Below the pieces are notes generated by a model. The model ran no database searches, was not told the DNA's origin, and was given only the letters and a program-made list of their open reading frames with translations. From Pohlia nutans (Eukaryota > Streptophyta > Bryopsida > Bryales > Mniaceae), in contig CM040085.1 of the NCBI GenBank assembly GCA_022496805.1, forward strand, positions 36,733,811-36,797,810: 64,000 nt of DNA. Direction: 5' to 3'. Within the stretch, counting starts at the first letter, position 1. Each line of letters opens with the position of its first letter. The position numbers were made by a program, and so were the translations under genes. Below, one piece after another: positions 1 through 11,386 of the stretch.

Positions 1-1387
1 TACCTCGACAGTTTGTATTCGTTCCCCATCAAAAACGAACTGCCATCGTCGTCCACCCTCAAAAATGACCACGGGGAGCTTCTTCTTCCCATCTTTGTTC
101 CGGTCCCTCCATTCTCGCCACGCATGCGACGCTTCCTCCACAAAACACCGGCACTGCCATCGCTTGTCATCAACAAAGGCAGGCGAGGGTACCTTCAACC
201 TCCTGTTGCCAAGGCGAAGGCGACCGGACAAGCATCGTGACGACCTGATGGAGAGAACCGAGCCTGGCAAGCCAACTGCTGCTGTGAGACAAGTGGTGAC
301 CATTTAGGGTTCTGCAAAACCCTAGGCTCCAGGCTGCAATTCTTCACTCCACCCAAGGACTGCAGAAATTTACACCACCAGCTTGCACTTCCCCATTTAC
401 TACTTGAAAGCGCCAGGAGGTCGCTTGCCTCGTATAGCCACAACAATATTCATCTTCCGTTTCCTAAAAGATCCACTTCTTATATTGAGACAGAAAGGAA
501 CTGCCGAATTGAACTGCCTCTAATTCTTCGAAAACATAAACACCTACACATCCTCATACCAAAAACAAATCACATATCAATAGATCACTGAGATTCGGTT
601 TAGGGTTTATCATATTTCAAACCGAAGAAGCTTTAGCATATTTGAAGAAAACTCACCAAAAAAGAAGGCTCTACATAGCAGCAATTCTATTACGCAGGAA
701 TTCTATTACGTAGCAGTAATTACATAGCAGCAATTCTATTACGAAATTCAAGAGAATTGCAGCCATGCATAGAGTATAAAAAAAACGGAGCAGCAGAAGC
801 CATGTGTTCAAGAAATTATAATAACGAAATTCATGATCAAAACAATCGGTCACTTACTGCGTTACACGCATACCAGAAAAGCAAAATTAAAACAACACGT
901 CCGAATGGAAAACGGGAAACAAAAAAACAAGCGACAATCAGATTCTCGTCAAGCAATTTCAAATTCTACAACCAGAATCTAACTTAGCCGTAGGAAGAAA
1001 TCCATCGAAGCAGTTTAAAGAAATTGAAAGCTCGGTTCAAATCCATAGAAATGACGACTTCATCATCCGTGTCAGAAATCCCCCGAATTGACGCAAGGAA
1101 AATTAAAATAACACTGTTGCTGTTGATAGCGGCTAATGTGAAAAATTCCAAAATCACTCTCACCGATCAGAAAAAACCGAAACATAGAGCAATGAAAGTA
1201 CTCACCAAACAAAAAGCATAATAGTCGCTCAAATTGGAAAAAAAAAACCGTCACGGGAAAAGGAACTCAGGCACTGAACTCACCACCATTGTGATTGTAT
1301 GCGTGATTCGATTCCTTGCAGATGAGAACTGACGACGTTGAAGGTGGCCAAAGGATCTCCCGCACGCCTCGGAAATGGCTGGGGAAG
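1..1387. other. intergenic or untranslated DNA, no confident gene
   Basis: The first 450 bases are moderately GC-rich and have several short open frames on both strands, but none shows a recognisable domain or a coherent set of splice sites. The rest is AT-rich with telo-box-like 'ttagggttt' motifs near 304 and 600. It could be the flank or untranslated part of a gene lying off the left edge. I cannot support a coding call. Confidence 0.5.
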
Positions 1388-1492
1388 CGGGAGAACAGTT
1401 CCGTCCGGAATTGACCACTCCATTCAAAACATTCTTGTGTAGTGGGAGAACAGTTCCGCCTGGAATCTACCACTCCGTTCAAAACATTCTTG
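1388..1492. repeat. 55-bp direct tandem duplication
   Basis: Two adjacent copies of a roughly 50-base block start at about 1388 and 1443. Both run from 'gggagaacagttccg' to 'ttcaaaacattctt' and differ at only a few positions. No coding function is visible. Confidence 0.85.
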
Positions 1493-1499
1493 ACTTGAC

Positions 1500-3083
1500 T
1501 TGAGAGCTTGCAGGCTGTATCCGTATTTCCAAGTATTTCCCGCCCTAACTTTGTTCGTATTCAACCAATTGTGGCTAACACAATCAATTTGGTTATCACT
1601 AGAACACCGTGGGCGAGGATCATGGTCGGGGAATGGAGCTCTCGATTTTTCCCACTTTCTTCTTACTTCTTCTATCTTTTTTTCAAGAAAAATAAAAATA
1701 ATTATAATTATAAGGGATTATACAAATAAAAATAAAATGTTATAATTAATTCTAAATATAATTGACTAGTTATAAAGGAATATAAGAATAAAAGATTGTG
1801 GTTATAATTAATCTTAAACGGAATTGGCCATTTCATCTATAAAAATAATTCTTTTCATTCAACACTTTAAATAGATTTAGAGAATTTTCCGGTTCACTTG
1901 TAGGATTATTTTCGCCCAATAGAACCCGATAGTCGGGAAAGGGAGCTTTACACTTATCCTTCCTTCCCACTTCCCTTCTTTTTCAAGAAAAATAAAAATA
2001 AAAAACAATTATAAAAAGTGATAAAAATAAAAATATTTATAAAAAAAAAATGTTATAGTTATGATTAATTCTAAACAAAATTGGCCAGTCCACCCATAGG
2101 ATTATTTTTGTCCAACACTCTAGACAAATTTAGATAACGTAATATACTAACCCATGTCTAAATTTTGCAAGACAAGAGGAATATGGTTGGTATCCACAAG
2201 CAAATATTAACTTCAAACACTCTCGCTTTCAAAAATCTTCCTAAGTCAAATTGGGACTTCAATTTTTAGTAATAAATTTGAGCATATTTGTCACTAGTGG
2301 AAATGCTCTAAGTAGTGTACCCTCTTCCAAAGATTTTTGTAAGTGCACAAAGATAGGGCAATTAGAACCATTCTTGTATTTGCAAACGAGGTTCCAATCC
2401 ATGAATATAATTTATTATCTTATGTGGAATCAACACATATATATTAAACATTTATTTATTTTAAAAACAAAATTTGACAGAGAAAATAGTTTTAAAATAT
2501 TTTCAAAATGATCTATTTCATTATACAAAAGTAGCTTCTTCTGAAATGAAATTGTTAGTACTTTTGGCATTTATTTTTAGAATTAATTTTTTTAAATATC
2601 CACATACAATTTTATTTTCATTTTTGAAATGAAAGGAATAAACTAACTTCAATAACTATAAAATAACTATAACTTGAATATTTTTCCATGTCTTGATTCC
2701 ACAATTTAGTAGAATGTGATTTTTGGGCACTAAGGAATAGTGCCAAAAATTGGTGCCTAAAGCCATTATTGGTAATATAATTTTTATTTCAATTGGTGTG
2801 TAGTATAGAATAGGGTAGATTATAAATAGAGTGAATCAAATTTAATTAAAAATTGCAACAATTGGAAACTCGAGCGAACAAAGAATTATGTTGTAACTCA
2901 TACAATACTTTCTAATTTTAGAACTAGAAACAATAATGTTATAAACATTTGATATATGTTAATCATCTGTTGAAAAAAATTGTATTTCATTAAATTTAAA
3001 GTAGTCCGCATTAATTTTAAAATGTGAATGTTTAGAAATAATGTGGTCTTTACTATTTTGTTTTTTTAAATGTGAATTGAATT
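1500..3083. other. AT-rich intergenic DNA
   Basis: Strongly AT-rich sequence without a plausible coding region. Two related stretches, near 1675-1880 and 1978-2110, share 'tttttcaagaaaaataaaaata' type sequence followed by 'attaattctaaa' and 'attggcca', which suggests an old local duplication. Nothing else can be assigned. Confidence 0.6.
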
Positions 3084-3084
3084 T

Positions 3085-3135
<51 letters not shown>

Positions 3136-3148
3136 GTATATATATATG

Positions 3149-3210
<62 letters not shown>
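3084..3210. repeat. (TA)n microsatellite with interspersed TATG units
   Basis: About 125 bases of alternating TA with periodic TATG interruptions. Open frames reading Tyr-Ile repeats across it are artefacts of the dinucleotide repeat. Confidence 0.95.
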
Positions 3211-3211
<1 letters not shown>

Positions 3212-3212
<1 letters not shown>

Positions 3213-4135
3213 GAGTTAATTCACCATAGTTGTAAGGGCCGATTTACATTCTCGGCCAAACGTCAATTAAATTTGAAGACAATTCACATGAAATATTGGC
3301 ACAGGTTAAGAAGGGAGGAAATTCAAGGGAAGTGAATTGGGTTTCCATTTTTGATCAACCCAATTTTTTTTTACAAGGTTGTGTCAAATTTTGTTTTTAG
3401 TACATTAGAATATAATTTCAGCCCATTAGAATACGAATTTCAAGGAATGGCCTTAACTCCTTCATTGGTGAAGCCTTTGGAATTGATTTCGTGATTTCAA
3501 CTACAAAGATTCAAGCATGTCAAAGCTCCAAATTATCCTTGGGCTATCACGTAAAGCCACCCTAACATCGTTCGTCCATAGAGTTTAGAATTCAATCAAT
3601 CCATTGGTACAATATAAACATTATTGATTTTGCTCTGCCTTATTGTATAACATGCATGTTGTAGAAAATAAAAAGAACAATGTTTTAATGACTTTCATTT
3701 TGGGAAGGATAAATTCTAAAATAAAATGAGATTTCAAAGAATAAATTTTTAGTGTGAATCCCACCAATTTTTATTTTAAGACACATGAAGAAAATAAATA
3801 TAGGTAATAGTGTTAACCAAAAAGAAAGCCATATAACCTCTCTTTTTGTTTTAATTTTAATCTCTCTTTTGAACTATTCTTGAATGTAACAATGTCTTGT
3901 CATAGATTGTTCCTTTATAAACCATAGATTTAGAGCTTTGGTGGAAGGTGTGGGAACTATAGCGAGATATGATGAATAATAACAAGGGCTTGTTTTAGAT
4001 TGCTGGTCTCCAAACTCGTCATAAACTAGTTTTTGGTCTATTTATATTTTAATATGAAATCAATATGAGTTCAAGAGGATTTTATCAAACTTTTCTAACT
4101 AAAATGAAAAAAACAAGCCTATATCCCTCTGGTGC
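3212..4135. other. AT-rich intergenic DNA, nothing assignable
   Basis: There is no coherent open frame, tandem repeat or RNA-like structure in this stretch. Base composition matches the surrounding non-coding DNA. Confidence 0.5.
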
Positions 4136-4336
4136 AGGAAAGGGGTGTTCGCTAAGTGGGACGGTGACCACCCTATGTGGAATCTTATAGGTCCTAGATT
4201 TAGCTATATTAGTGATGTCTAGGTGTCCCCGGCCTCGCCGGACCTGGCGGGGTTGGTTTGTATTTGTGCTCCCTTTTCTTTTTGTTGCAGTAAAGGATTC
4301 CCTTTATTTGTGTCAAAAAAAAAAAAAAAAAAAAAC
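4136..4336 (+). mobile_element. retroposon-like 3' end with poly(A) tail
   Basis: A locally GC-richer block of about 180 bases ends in an uninterrupted run of about 20 adenines at 4316-4335. An internally non-repetitive body followed by a terminal A tract is the signature of a retroposed LINE or SINE 3' end. No reverse-transcriptase coding and no clear target-site duplication are visible, so the class is open. Confidence 0.4.
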
Positions 4337-4379
4337 AAATAAGGCCGATGACTGAACGGGCAGTTAGTTACCTGCAGTT

Positions 4380-4445
4380 GCGGGTTCAAAAATTAGGGTT
4401 AGGGTCGGCGCCGCTTCCCCTGCTCATCACTATGTAAACCTCCAT
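4380..4445 (+). promoter_or_regulatory. telo-box-containing promoter of the snoRNA cluster
   Basis: The motif 'ttagggttaggg' at about 4394-4405 is two telo-box repeats in reverse orientation, followed by a GC-rich stretch. Telo-boxes are established promoter elements of plant ribosomal-protein and snoRNA genes. This one lies about 150 bases before the first snoRNA-like structure and on the expected side. No clear TATA box or site II element was found. Confidence 0.5.
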
Positions 4446-4550
4446 CGCTCGACATCCTCACTTGTCTCTCGTTTTGCTTTCTTCCTCTGCAATTTTTGTC
4501 TTACTAGCTCTCTTCTGCCGTTTTCTCATACACAGTGTTTTGCTACTGAA

Positions 4551-4630
4551 TACGCATGATGAATTGCAGTTTCAGTCGGATTCCTTCCGATGCGAAAGCA
4601 AGTGACGCTACACTGCCGCTTCTGATGTGT
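4551..4630 (+). ncRNA. box C/D snoRNA candidate, first of the cluster
   Basis: A perfect box C (ATGATGA, 4556-4562) and box D (CTGA, 4622-4625) are 60 bases apart. The flanks ACGCA and TGTGT can pair, with one G-U, to form a short terminal stem. The bases before box D would be the guide, but I could not match them to rRNA from memory. Internal C' and D' boxes are degenerate. Position at the head of a cluster containing U14 supports the call. Confidence 0.55.
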
Positions 4631-4664
4631 TTATTTTGGAGTCTACGTTTTTTTCTTTTGTTCT

Positions 4665-4762
4665 AGACTGCTATGAGGATACACGCTCCCTCTACTGAAT
4701 AATAGTGAGGACATTGCTTGGCATGAATCGAACCTAAAAACATAGCCGACTCTGAGCAGTCT
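4665..4762 (+). ncRNA. box C/D snoRNA, copy 1 of a duplicated pair
   Basis: The closing stem AGACTGC (4665-4671) pairs perfectly with GCAGTCT (4756-4762). Box D CTGA is at 4752-4755 and D' CTGA at 4695-4698, with a C'-like TGAGGA after it. Box C is degenerate (CTATGAGG) compared with the sister copy at 4776-4883, which has GTGATGA. The inner guide regions are nearly identical to the sister, while the closing stem has a different sequence that still pairs. That is good evidence for a selected RNA structure. Confidence 0.7.
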
Positions 4763-4775
4763 GATATTTTTTTTT

Positions 4776-4883
4776 CCGGAAAATGTGATGAGGATTTACG
4801 CTCCCTCTACTGAATATTAGTGAGGACACTGCTTGGCATGAATCGAACCATAAAACCATGGCCGACTCTGAGCAATTTTCCGG
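4776..4883 (+). ncRNA. box C/D snoRNA, copy 2 of a duplicated pair
   Basis: A nine-base perfect closing stem is formed by CCGGAAAAT (4776-4784) and ATTTTCCGG (4875-4883). Directly inside it lie a canonical box C, GTGATGA (4785-4791), and box D, CTGA (4868-4871). D' CTGA is at 4810-4813. The guide before D' contains 'ctccctcta' and the guide before D contains 'gccgact', both shared with the upstream copy. I cannot name the rRNA target with certainty. Confidence 0.8.
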
Positions 4884-4913
4884 TTTGTTTCTGTGTTCTT
4901 AGGTTTATTAGGT

Positions 4914-5001
4914 GGGATATGAGGATACTTTCCCCGAATGATCGAATCTGATTCTATCTATGCTATTTTGCTCGAAAGAGCCAAGCCAGAAACCTGATCC
5001 C
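4914..5001 (+). ncRNA. box C/D snoRNA candidate with variant box C
   Basis: GGGA (4914-4917) can pair with TCCC (4998-5001). Inside are a C-like box ATGAGGA (4919-4925), D' CTGA (4948-4951) and D CTGA (4994-4997). The variant box C resembles that of the 4665-4762 copy. Spacing and position between other cluster members support it. The guide targets are not identified. Confidence 0.5.
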
Positions 5002-5019
5002 TATTATCGAAGACAGTGT

Positions 5020-5146
5020 CAGAGCCATTGATGATAAATATTTAGGCTTGTTTCTCAAACATTCGCAGTGGCCGCCTAAAGCTTTCGCCCTGCCGGGCTT
5101 GAGAGCTAATGCAGCTTCCAAACTTCCTTGGATATCTGAGACTCTG
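5020..5146 (+). ncRNA. U14 (SNORD14): U14 snoRNA
   Basis: Both conserved U14 elements are present. One is the 18S-complementary domain A core AACATTCGCAGT at 5058-5069. The other is the methylation guide TTCCTTGGAT at 5124-5133, just before box D (CTGA, 5136-5139). Box C is TTGATGA at 5028-5034. CAGAG (5020-5024) and CTCTG (5142-5146) form the closing stem. The guide is complementary to the 18S segment ATCCAAGGAAG, the known U14 methylation site. U14 is needed for 18S rRNA processing and acts in the nucleolus. The length of about 127 bases is close to other plant U14 RNAs. In plants U14 genes typically sit in polycistronic snoRNA clusters, as here. Confidence 0.92.
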
Positions 5147-5172
5147 GCATTATTAGTATTTGTATTGTGTAA

Positions 5173-5262
5173 GCAGCGATGATTAGAAAATACCCGCGCT
5201 TCTGAGGGGAAACCCTATGAAGCAAACAGGTTAAAATGGTTGAATTTCTTCAGATGAGCTGC
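5173..5262 (+). ncRNA. box C/D snoRNA with a candidate 25S rRNA guide
   Basis: The closing stem is GCAGC (5173-5177) with GCTGC (5258-5262). A near-consensus box C (CGATGATT) follows the stem, and D' CTGA is at 5202-5205. The eleven bases before D' (TACCCGCGCTT, 5191-5201) are perfectly complementary to AAGCGCGGGTA, a segment I recall from the conserved ACCAAGCGCGGGTAAACGG region of large-subunit rRNA. The fifth base from D' points to a G in that segment. The terminal D box is degenerate (ATGA), so D' may be the active guide. Confidence 0.65.
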
Positions 5263-5287
5263 GTATGTTTATTAGTTACTTTAGTTT

Positions 5288-5366
5288 CCTGAACCGATGA
5301 CGACAAAAGCGGAGCGAAGCTCTCGAGCTAGTGAGCGCACATTGTTACACACACCGAGGTTTCAGG
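5288..5366 (+). ncRNA. possible degenerate box C/D snoRNA
   Basis: CCTGAA (5288-5293) pairs with TTCAGG (5361-5366), enclosing CGATGA (5295-5300) and CCGA (5354-5357) in the positions of boxes C and D. Both boxes carry one mismatch. A related stretch recurs at 5444-5506. It may be a decayed copy rather than a functional RNA. Confidence 0.35.
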
Positions 5367-5443
5367 TCCTCTGTTCTGTTGCGTCTTGATTCTCTCTTCT
5401 GCAGTTTGTTGCATCTTGTTTGATTTTATTCTCCTGTTCTGTT

Positions 5444-5506
5444 CTGAAGCCGAGTGAAGCTTTCAAGCCTTTGATTGTTATTTTGGTACATACTCTGATG
5501 TTTCAG
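5444..5506 (+). ncRNA. partial copy of the preceding snoRNA-like unit
   Basis: The order 'gaagct-ttcaagc ... ctctgatgtttcag' parallels 'gaagct-ctcgagc ... caccgaggtttcagg' in the upstream unit. Here box D is intact (CTGA, 5494-5497) and the closing stem CTGAA/TTCAG is kept, but the box C region is deleted. It is probably a non-functional or shortened copy. Confidence 0.25.
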
Positions 5507-5509
5507 TTG

Positions 5510-7139
5510 CAGAAACCCTTCAATTTGCATGGCTTGTACATTTTATTTCCTGTGTACAAATAAGCTTGATTAATTCAAATATTACTCTTTAGTTAGTGTC
5601 GCGAGTCTATTTTGGGGTCATAGACACTGAGTGGTTTTTAATTGATTATTTAGTGCCAGGCTCCAAGTTCAATAAATGAATCGCTTGGGGATCCATGTGG
5701 CAACTTGTGGGCACGCCCTTTTTTAAAATACCCTAGAAGTAAAAGAACTCACCAAAATGTAGAATTCGGTGAATACCAATACCAACCCATTTTCTCCTCT
5801 CAAGCCCTAACTAACAATCTTCAATCTTCAAACAACAATTTTCAATCAACAATCTTCAATCTGAAATGTTCTGAGAATCAGAGCAGATAGAACCATATGA
5901 ATCACCTCCCAATTCTTAGAAGGAACCCTAAAACCTGCGAGTATCCATCACAAGATCCCAGCGCCTTGCTGTCCCCGATCACCACGAATGCAGAAAATCG
6001 CAACAAAAAGCAACAAAAGACGCTCGCCTGACCTAATTCTTACTTCCAAATCCCATTTCAACTTCACCAGGCTTGAATCACTCCGAAGCTTAAATCACAA
6101 GTTCAGAAGCAGAAGCCGCCAATTTAACAGACAGGCACAGAGAGGTCAAACCACGAAAATGAAGGTATTCTTAATCCTAACTTGGTGAAAAGAACTGACT
6201 GGCGACGAAGAAGCAAGGCCGATGGAGATGCAGATGTTGTGCATGGTGAGATAGAACTGCAGCTGCTGCGAGCAAGAAGGAAATGAGAGCAAGGACGGAA
6301 ATTGCAAAGTCGTCGTTCAATGTTCCATAACCTAACACCAGAGACTAGGAAACACAAGAATTGAGCCAGATCAAGTGCAGTCTGAGCACTCAGTGATATG
6401 TGCATGAGCACAAGGGTTTGGGCACGTGCATGAGCACAAGGGTTTGGGCATGTGCATGAGCAACCCTAAATCCTTGTCAACATAGAAGCAAAGATAAAAA
6501 GACCTAAAACCCTAATTCACGCAAGCAAAAAAAAGTTGCAAGGATATAGACAGAGATCTCATAGTGTGGCTGCTTGTTCATCAATCAAGGAAGTTTGGAC
6601 AGAGCCTCTCATAGCATGACTGCATCTTCTAATAGAGTGCAATTAGAGAGATTTGGACTGCTTTTTCTATATAGAGTGCAATTAGGGAGGTGTGGGTGTA
6701 CCTAGCGAGTAGTCTAAACCCTAGAAACATCAGGAGCGCCTCCATCAGCGTGGCCAGTCGTCGTCGGCGACAAGCAAGAATTCCGATTCAGAAACTCAAA
6801 ATTTTCCTTCCAAATGGGCACGGAGGCTTTCAACTCATTGATAAGAAATGTGCAGGCAAACCCTCAGATCTGCAACAGGGCAAAATTTTAGCATACCTCA
6901 GATTTGCATTTGAGAACCCTCTTTTCTTTCTCATCTTCATTCGTCCCCGAGTTTAGTTCTCATTCATCCGAGTTACATGTAGACTAGCTCAATTTTTTCC
7001 CAGTTCCGCGTCCCCCTTTTTGCGCCCTGCATTTTGTGCCCCCTCTTCCGGGCACAACAGACTTGCAATTTTGGGGTCATAGTCACAAGAAGTACCTTTG
7101 CTCAAATGCGAAGGGTAACCCTAAACAACGTGCCCGACA
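5510..7139. other. gene-free stretch with telo-box motifs
   Basis: Moderately GC-rich parts near 5900-6450 and 6700-6950 contain short open frames and several 'aaaccctaa' motifs. No frame is long or shows a known domain. It may include a non-coding transcript. I cannot support a gene. Confidence 0.4.
6400..6463. repeat. 27-bp tandem repeat, about 2.4 copies
   Basis: The unit 'gtgcatgagcacaagggttt' plus 'gggcac/t' occurs twice in tandem, with a third partial copy ending at about 6463. Confidence 0.85.
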
Positions 7140-10100
7140 TGTTTTTTTTATATTGGGCTTTCTAGTGCCAAATTGCACCAATAAAAAATAATTTAGCATT
7201 AGAACGACCTAAAACTCAATATTAGATTGCCAAAGTGAAATCGGCAAATTTCGATGAGAACATCAATAGAATGTTTATGAATTTTTTTCTATCTAAAAAT
7301 ATGAATGAATGTAAAAACATGTGGTTCTACAATGTTAATTGTGTTGCCAGTAATCTCTGAAAAAGAAAAAGGAAAAGTATGGCATTGCTTAGCCTACCAT
7401 AAGTTCCAACTCTCTTCCGCTTAAGAGAAATTCAGACATCAAAACTCTTCAGTGTTAGGCCTTGATGTCTAAATTTGACTTGACTTGCGTAACAACCTTG
7501 TAGAATGTCATATATTGTCGAGACAGCAATTGCAGATCATTTGCTGAACCCTCTCCAGAGTCTCAACAACAACGAACTTGCTTTGATAGGCGAATACAAC
7601 TCTTCATTAACCACGCACATCAGCCTCAACCGTCGGCTACAACCGCAACATTGGAATAAGCGGCACAGTGTTGGAAGAGGTGGTAGCGCTCCTAGAGTGT
7701 TGAAAACCTGGCAGGTGCTTGCTGTCACTGTTCAAGGTTGTCACAGCCTTAGTTGCTTTGAAGGTGGTATTCAGTGTCTCGCTAGAAATAGTGAGCCCCT
7801 CTTAGGCTTTCACATGTATCTTCGTTAACGAAGGCTGTAGTCGGTTGCAACTTGTAGCTACATGTACGTGGTGCTAATGAAGTGTCATCTTTAGTGGGTG
7901 TTGTATGCTTAGGGCATCTCCAATGCTGGCTCGATGAACTTGGATGACCCTTCACAATATTCTGAAATATGAAGAGCCTAATATAAAAATCCCCTGCTCA
8001 AGACACTTCAAGCATGGCTCTAATAAGATAAGAATGTCTGAATAAGATAAGAATGCTTTTACTACATGAAACTATGTCTACTACAAATCATGACTTTTTC
8101 ATAAATTTTGGTGAAAACTTGAAATACTTATGATTTTTTGGAGTGATTTGAGTTAACCGAAAACAAGCAGCTTATCCTGTTGAGTCAATGCGGACTCCGA
8201 CATCCAATATTATCAATTTCTCACAACGCTTATTCATAAATAGTCATTTGGTCCCTTCATGAATAGCCCATTAGACTTGAGGAAACTTGTCGGAACTCTC
8301 CTTTAGCATTGGGAGGTCACAAGTTCTACTTTGAACTGAAAATTTCTGAGTTTCCAAAATTCAAATTGAAATAGATACTAGACTCGGTAAGCTTCATTTT
8401 ATTAATTAATCTCAAATGCAATAGAACTCATTTTCATGGCCTAAATTTATTTTAAGAAGAATTAACAGAAAAATCCAATATACACTACATGGTGAACTAT
8501 TTTTACGACTCTTTTTGTAGTTGGAACCCCATGTAATATCCAAAAATAGCTTAATTTAACTTGAAGAGATGACATGGCCAAAAAAAATTCTTCACGAAAA
8601 GAATTGGATGGAAATCATCCATTTATCAGTTGGAGTTAAAAAGCCACACCTTGGCCCAAGAGACGTTTAAAGGTTAAATCATCCCCAAACTCAATTGTCA
8701 TAGATTGAGTTTGGATTTTATAAAAGTAGTGAAGATAAAAACAATGTTAGCAACATTTAAAAAAAAATGTGTGTACCTATGGACTACTGTAGTCATTCTT
8801 TGTAATTGTCCAATGAACATTTTATATATTCTTATGCAATTTCAATCAATCATGCCAAATTTCACCTTTACCATAATAAATAAACAATCATTGTGACTAG
8901 TCAAATTTTTGTAAAAGAAATATTCAAAATTTTAAATAGATTCAAATTTTGATTTAAAGCTTGATGTGCGTATTAAAGCTTGATGTGGTATTAGTATACC
9001 TACATATTTTGTAGTCAACTTTTAGAAATCACCATCTACGTTCTTGAATAAATTACCATGTAAATCATGAAAAAATAGAAAAGTATTCACTATAAATGGA
9101 ATTCTTGTTTTTGAAAAGTGAAATATGGCATGATTTGTTGCAATTGCATGATACTACGGTGTTGATTGTGCCTCACAAAAATGGCTGTAGTAGAGAGAGA
9201 AAGAGACAATTCATTGAGAAAACATAATAATGTCCCTATATTAATTGCAAGGTATGGTGCAAATGTAAATATCTTTATTTCTTTTGAAACATTATGATTT
9301 TAGACAATCAAGTATTAAAAAATGTATTTTTGGTGAATTTCCATTTTAAAAGATTTAAAATTTGAAATGTTGCTAACTATAGTGAGAATTATTTTTATTT
9401 TTAGGATAATTTGAAATATCCTTTTCAATTGGTGATACTTAAAAGATACAAAGAGTGTCCCCCTCAAGTTTACAATTTCTTTTTTGTTAAAACACAAAAA
9501 AATTGAGAAACTATATCCTATAATACATTTTATAATACATCTAAATTATGTCTAAATGCCCTAGGCATTTAGGGGCTGAACTATTCAAAAGATTTGAATA
9601 GAAACTATTATTTATAAAATCCAAACTCAGTCAACGATAGTTTAGTTAAGAAACAATTTAAAAGCACAACCTTCCTTGTGTGTTAATTTGAAACGTGCAC
9701 AACCTTCCGTCACCTACATGTGCAAGTAATATATACTTGTAGTTGCCGTTCAAAAATGGTAGATACAGATTGCCTTGTGGATGATGATAGAGGATATTCT
9801 TGACATTCCAGGGCAAATCCAACATTGACTACTGAATGGTATACATGAGTGGATGCATGGACAAAATTGGATGTTTTTCCTCCACTTCAAAAATTCATAG
9901 CAATAGCATGGATTATATAGAAAATTTATTCTTACTTTGATAAAATCATCATTTTCAATAATCATATACCATAGTCTATCCATAGGTTAGGCAAAAAATA
10001 ATTCTTTTACCCCATATTCTATCAAGATCATAAATTACATGAAGTTTTTGCCTAATGTCTCGTAAATTTAGGGACTACAATGTTTAGATTCTCATAAATT

Positions 10101-10648
10101 ACTCCACTTCATGAATGTGATCAAGTAAAGTGTTAAGTAAAATTCAAGATTTGCCTTGAACCGTTGTAAGTTGCAACGTATGAATGATTTGCAATAGTTT
10201 TCTACAGAAATGCCTAAAATTTTCAAAATTACTTTTTAAATAATGCCCACGTTTTTCAAAAATTTCCCACGGATCTGCTTAAGGTTTTGGACACGTTAAA
10301 TCTGCTTATTAGGCACTTTTTTGCCCAACCTAGAGGTAGACTAAGGTACTCTGGTAAAATTTCTTATGTTGAAAATGTGTTTTATGATTTTATTTTTAAT
10401 GCACTCAAAGTTTTATTTTTAGTTTGTTCAATTTGAAGTGAAATAATACTCTTCTAAATTTTTTGGTTTTAAACTTTGTTAAGAAAACATTGTTCAAATA
10501 AAAATATTCATATATTGTAATATTTTAGCTTTACAAGTTGAATTTAAATTCCTTTTCAAATTAGAAATAAAAGACTTTGTTTTCTTGACTTTAAAAGCTT
10601 GTATTAAAGGACTACATTCCATTTTGAGTTCTGTGTAGGTTTAGGGTT
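7140..10648. other. AT-rich intergenic DNA without recognisable genes
   Basis: Only short unsupported frames are present. A somewhat GC-richer segment at about 7500-7870 has a 107-codon open frame on the plus strand with no recognisable domain and no clear splice context. I do not call it. Confidence 0.5.
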
Positions 10649-11196
10649 TTAACCCTTTAACGCGCCAGCGTCCACTATGTGGACAACGCACAGATTGAAA
10701 CTGTTGGATTCTCATCCAAAATTAGGCAATTTTCATCCACCAAAATTTCTTTTGGTTCTTCAGCAAGTTGACTATCCTTTGTACAGTTTGGATCTTCAAA
10801 ATAGGTTATTGTGATTTTTAGAAAAACAACAGAATTGGTTTATGTCAAGTTTCATTCTTAGTTCAAAAAGTGGGACCTTAAATATGATTTTCCAAAATAA
10901 GTAGAATCAAATAATGGAAACCATACCATCTCGTAGTGCATGTTATTCCAATTTCATTACCATATTTTTAAATTTTTTTGTGTTAATTTGGGATTTAAAA
11001 TTGAATTTCAAAAGAAAACCTTGCAAAATTAATTTAAAAATATTAAATAAAAATAGAATAAATCCAACCGTACAGATGTGATCTTCATATTGACATTTAC
11101 AACTTTGCTTTGACCATCAACCCCATTTTTGGTTTCCATCAAACATTTTATAACGCTTATTTGAAACAATGTTGAATCGGGACGTTAAAGGGTTAA
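10649..11196. mobile_element. TTAA-flanked MITE, family A copy 1
   Basis: TTAA at 10649-10652 and 11193-11196 flank inverted ends, with CCCTTTAACG at the left and its complement CGTTAAAGGG at the right. The 548-base unit has no coding capacity. Its interior is closely related to the copy at 51909-52547. Both share the block around 'aagtttcattcttagttc' and the following 'gaccttaaa' and 'accatct' segments. Confidence 0.85.
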
Positions 11197-11386
11197 GTTA
11201 ATAAAATTTTACCCATTTACAATTTTGTGATTTTTGTGTAATTATGATATTTTCACATTTTATTAGTGCTAAGTATACGTTGTTAATACAAATTCCACAA
11301 AATTATTTAGTATAAAATTTATCTCATCATTCCAAACAAAAATACATTTGAAATATGTTTGAACATAAAATTTTGATGATTTACTT

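Noticed and set aside
3041..3335. Open frames encoding Tyr-Ile repeats
   Set aside because: They are translations of the (TA)n microsatellite.
4370..4400. Possible tRNA near the snoRNA promoter because of 'gggttcaaaaa'
   Set aside because: Only a weak B-box-like match, with no A box and no cloverleaf pairing.
7505..7828. 107-codon plus-strand frame
   Set aside because: No recognisable domain, no splice context and an unremarkable length for this composition.
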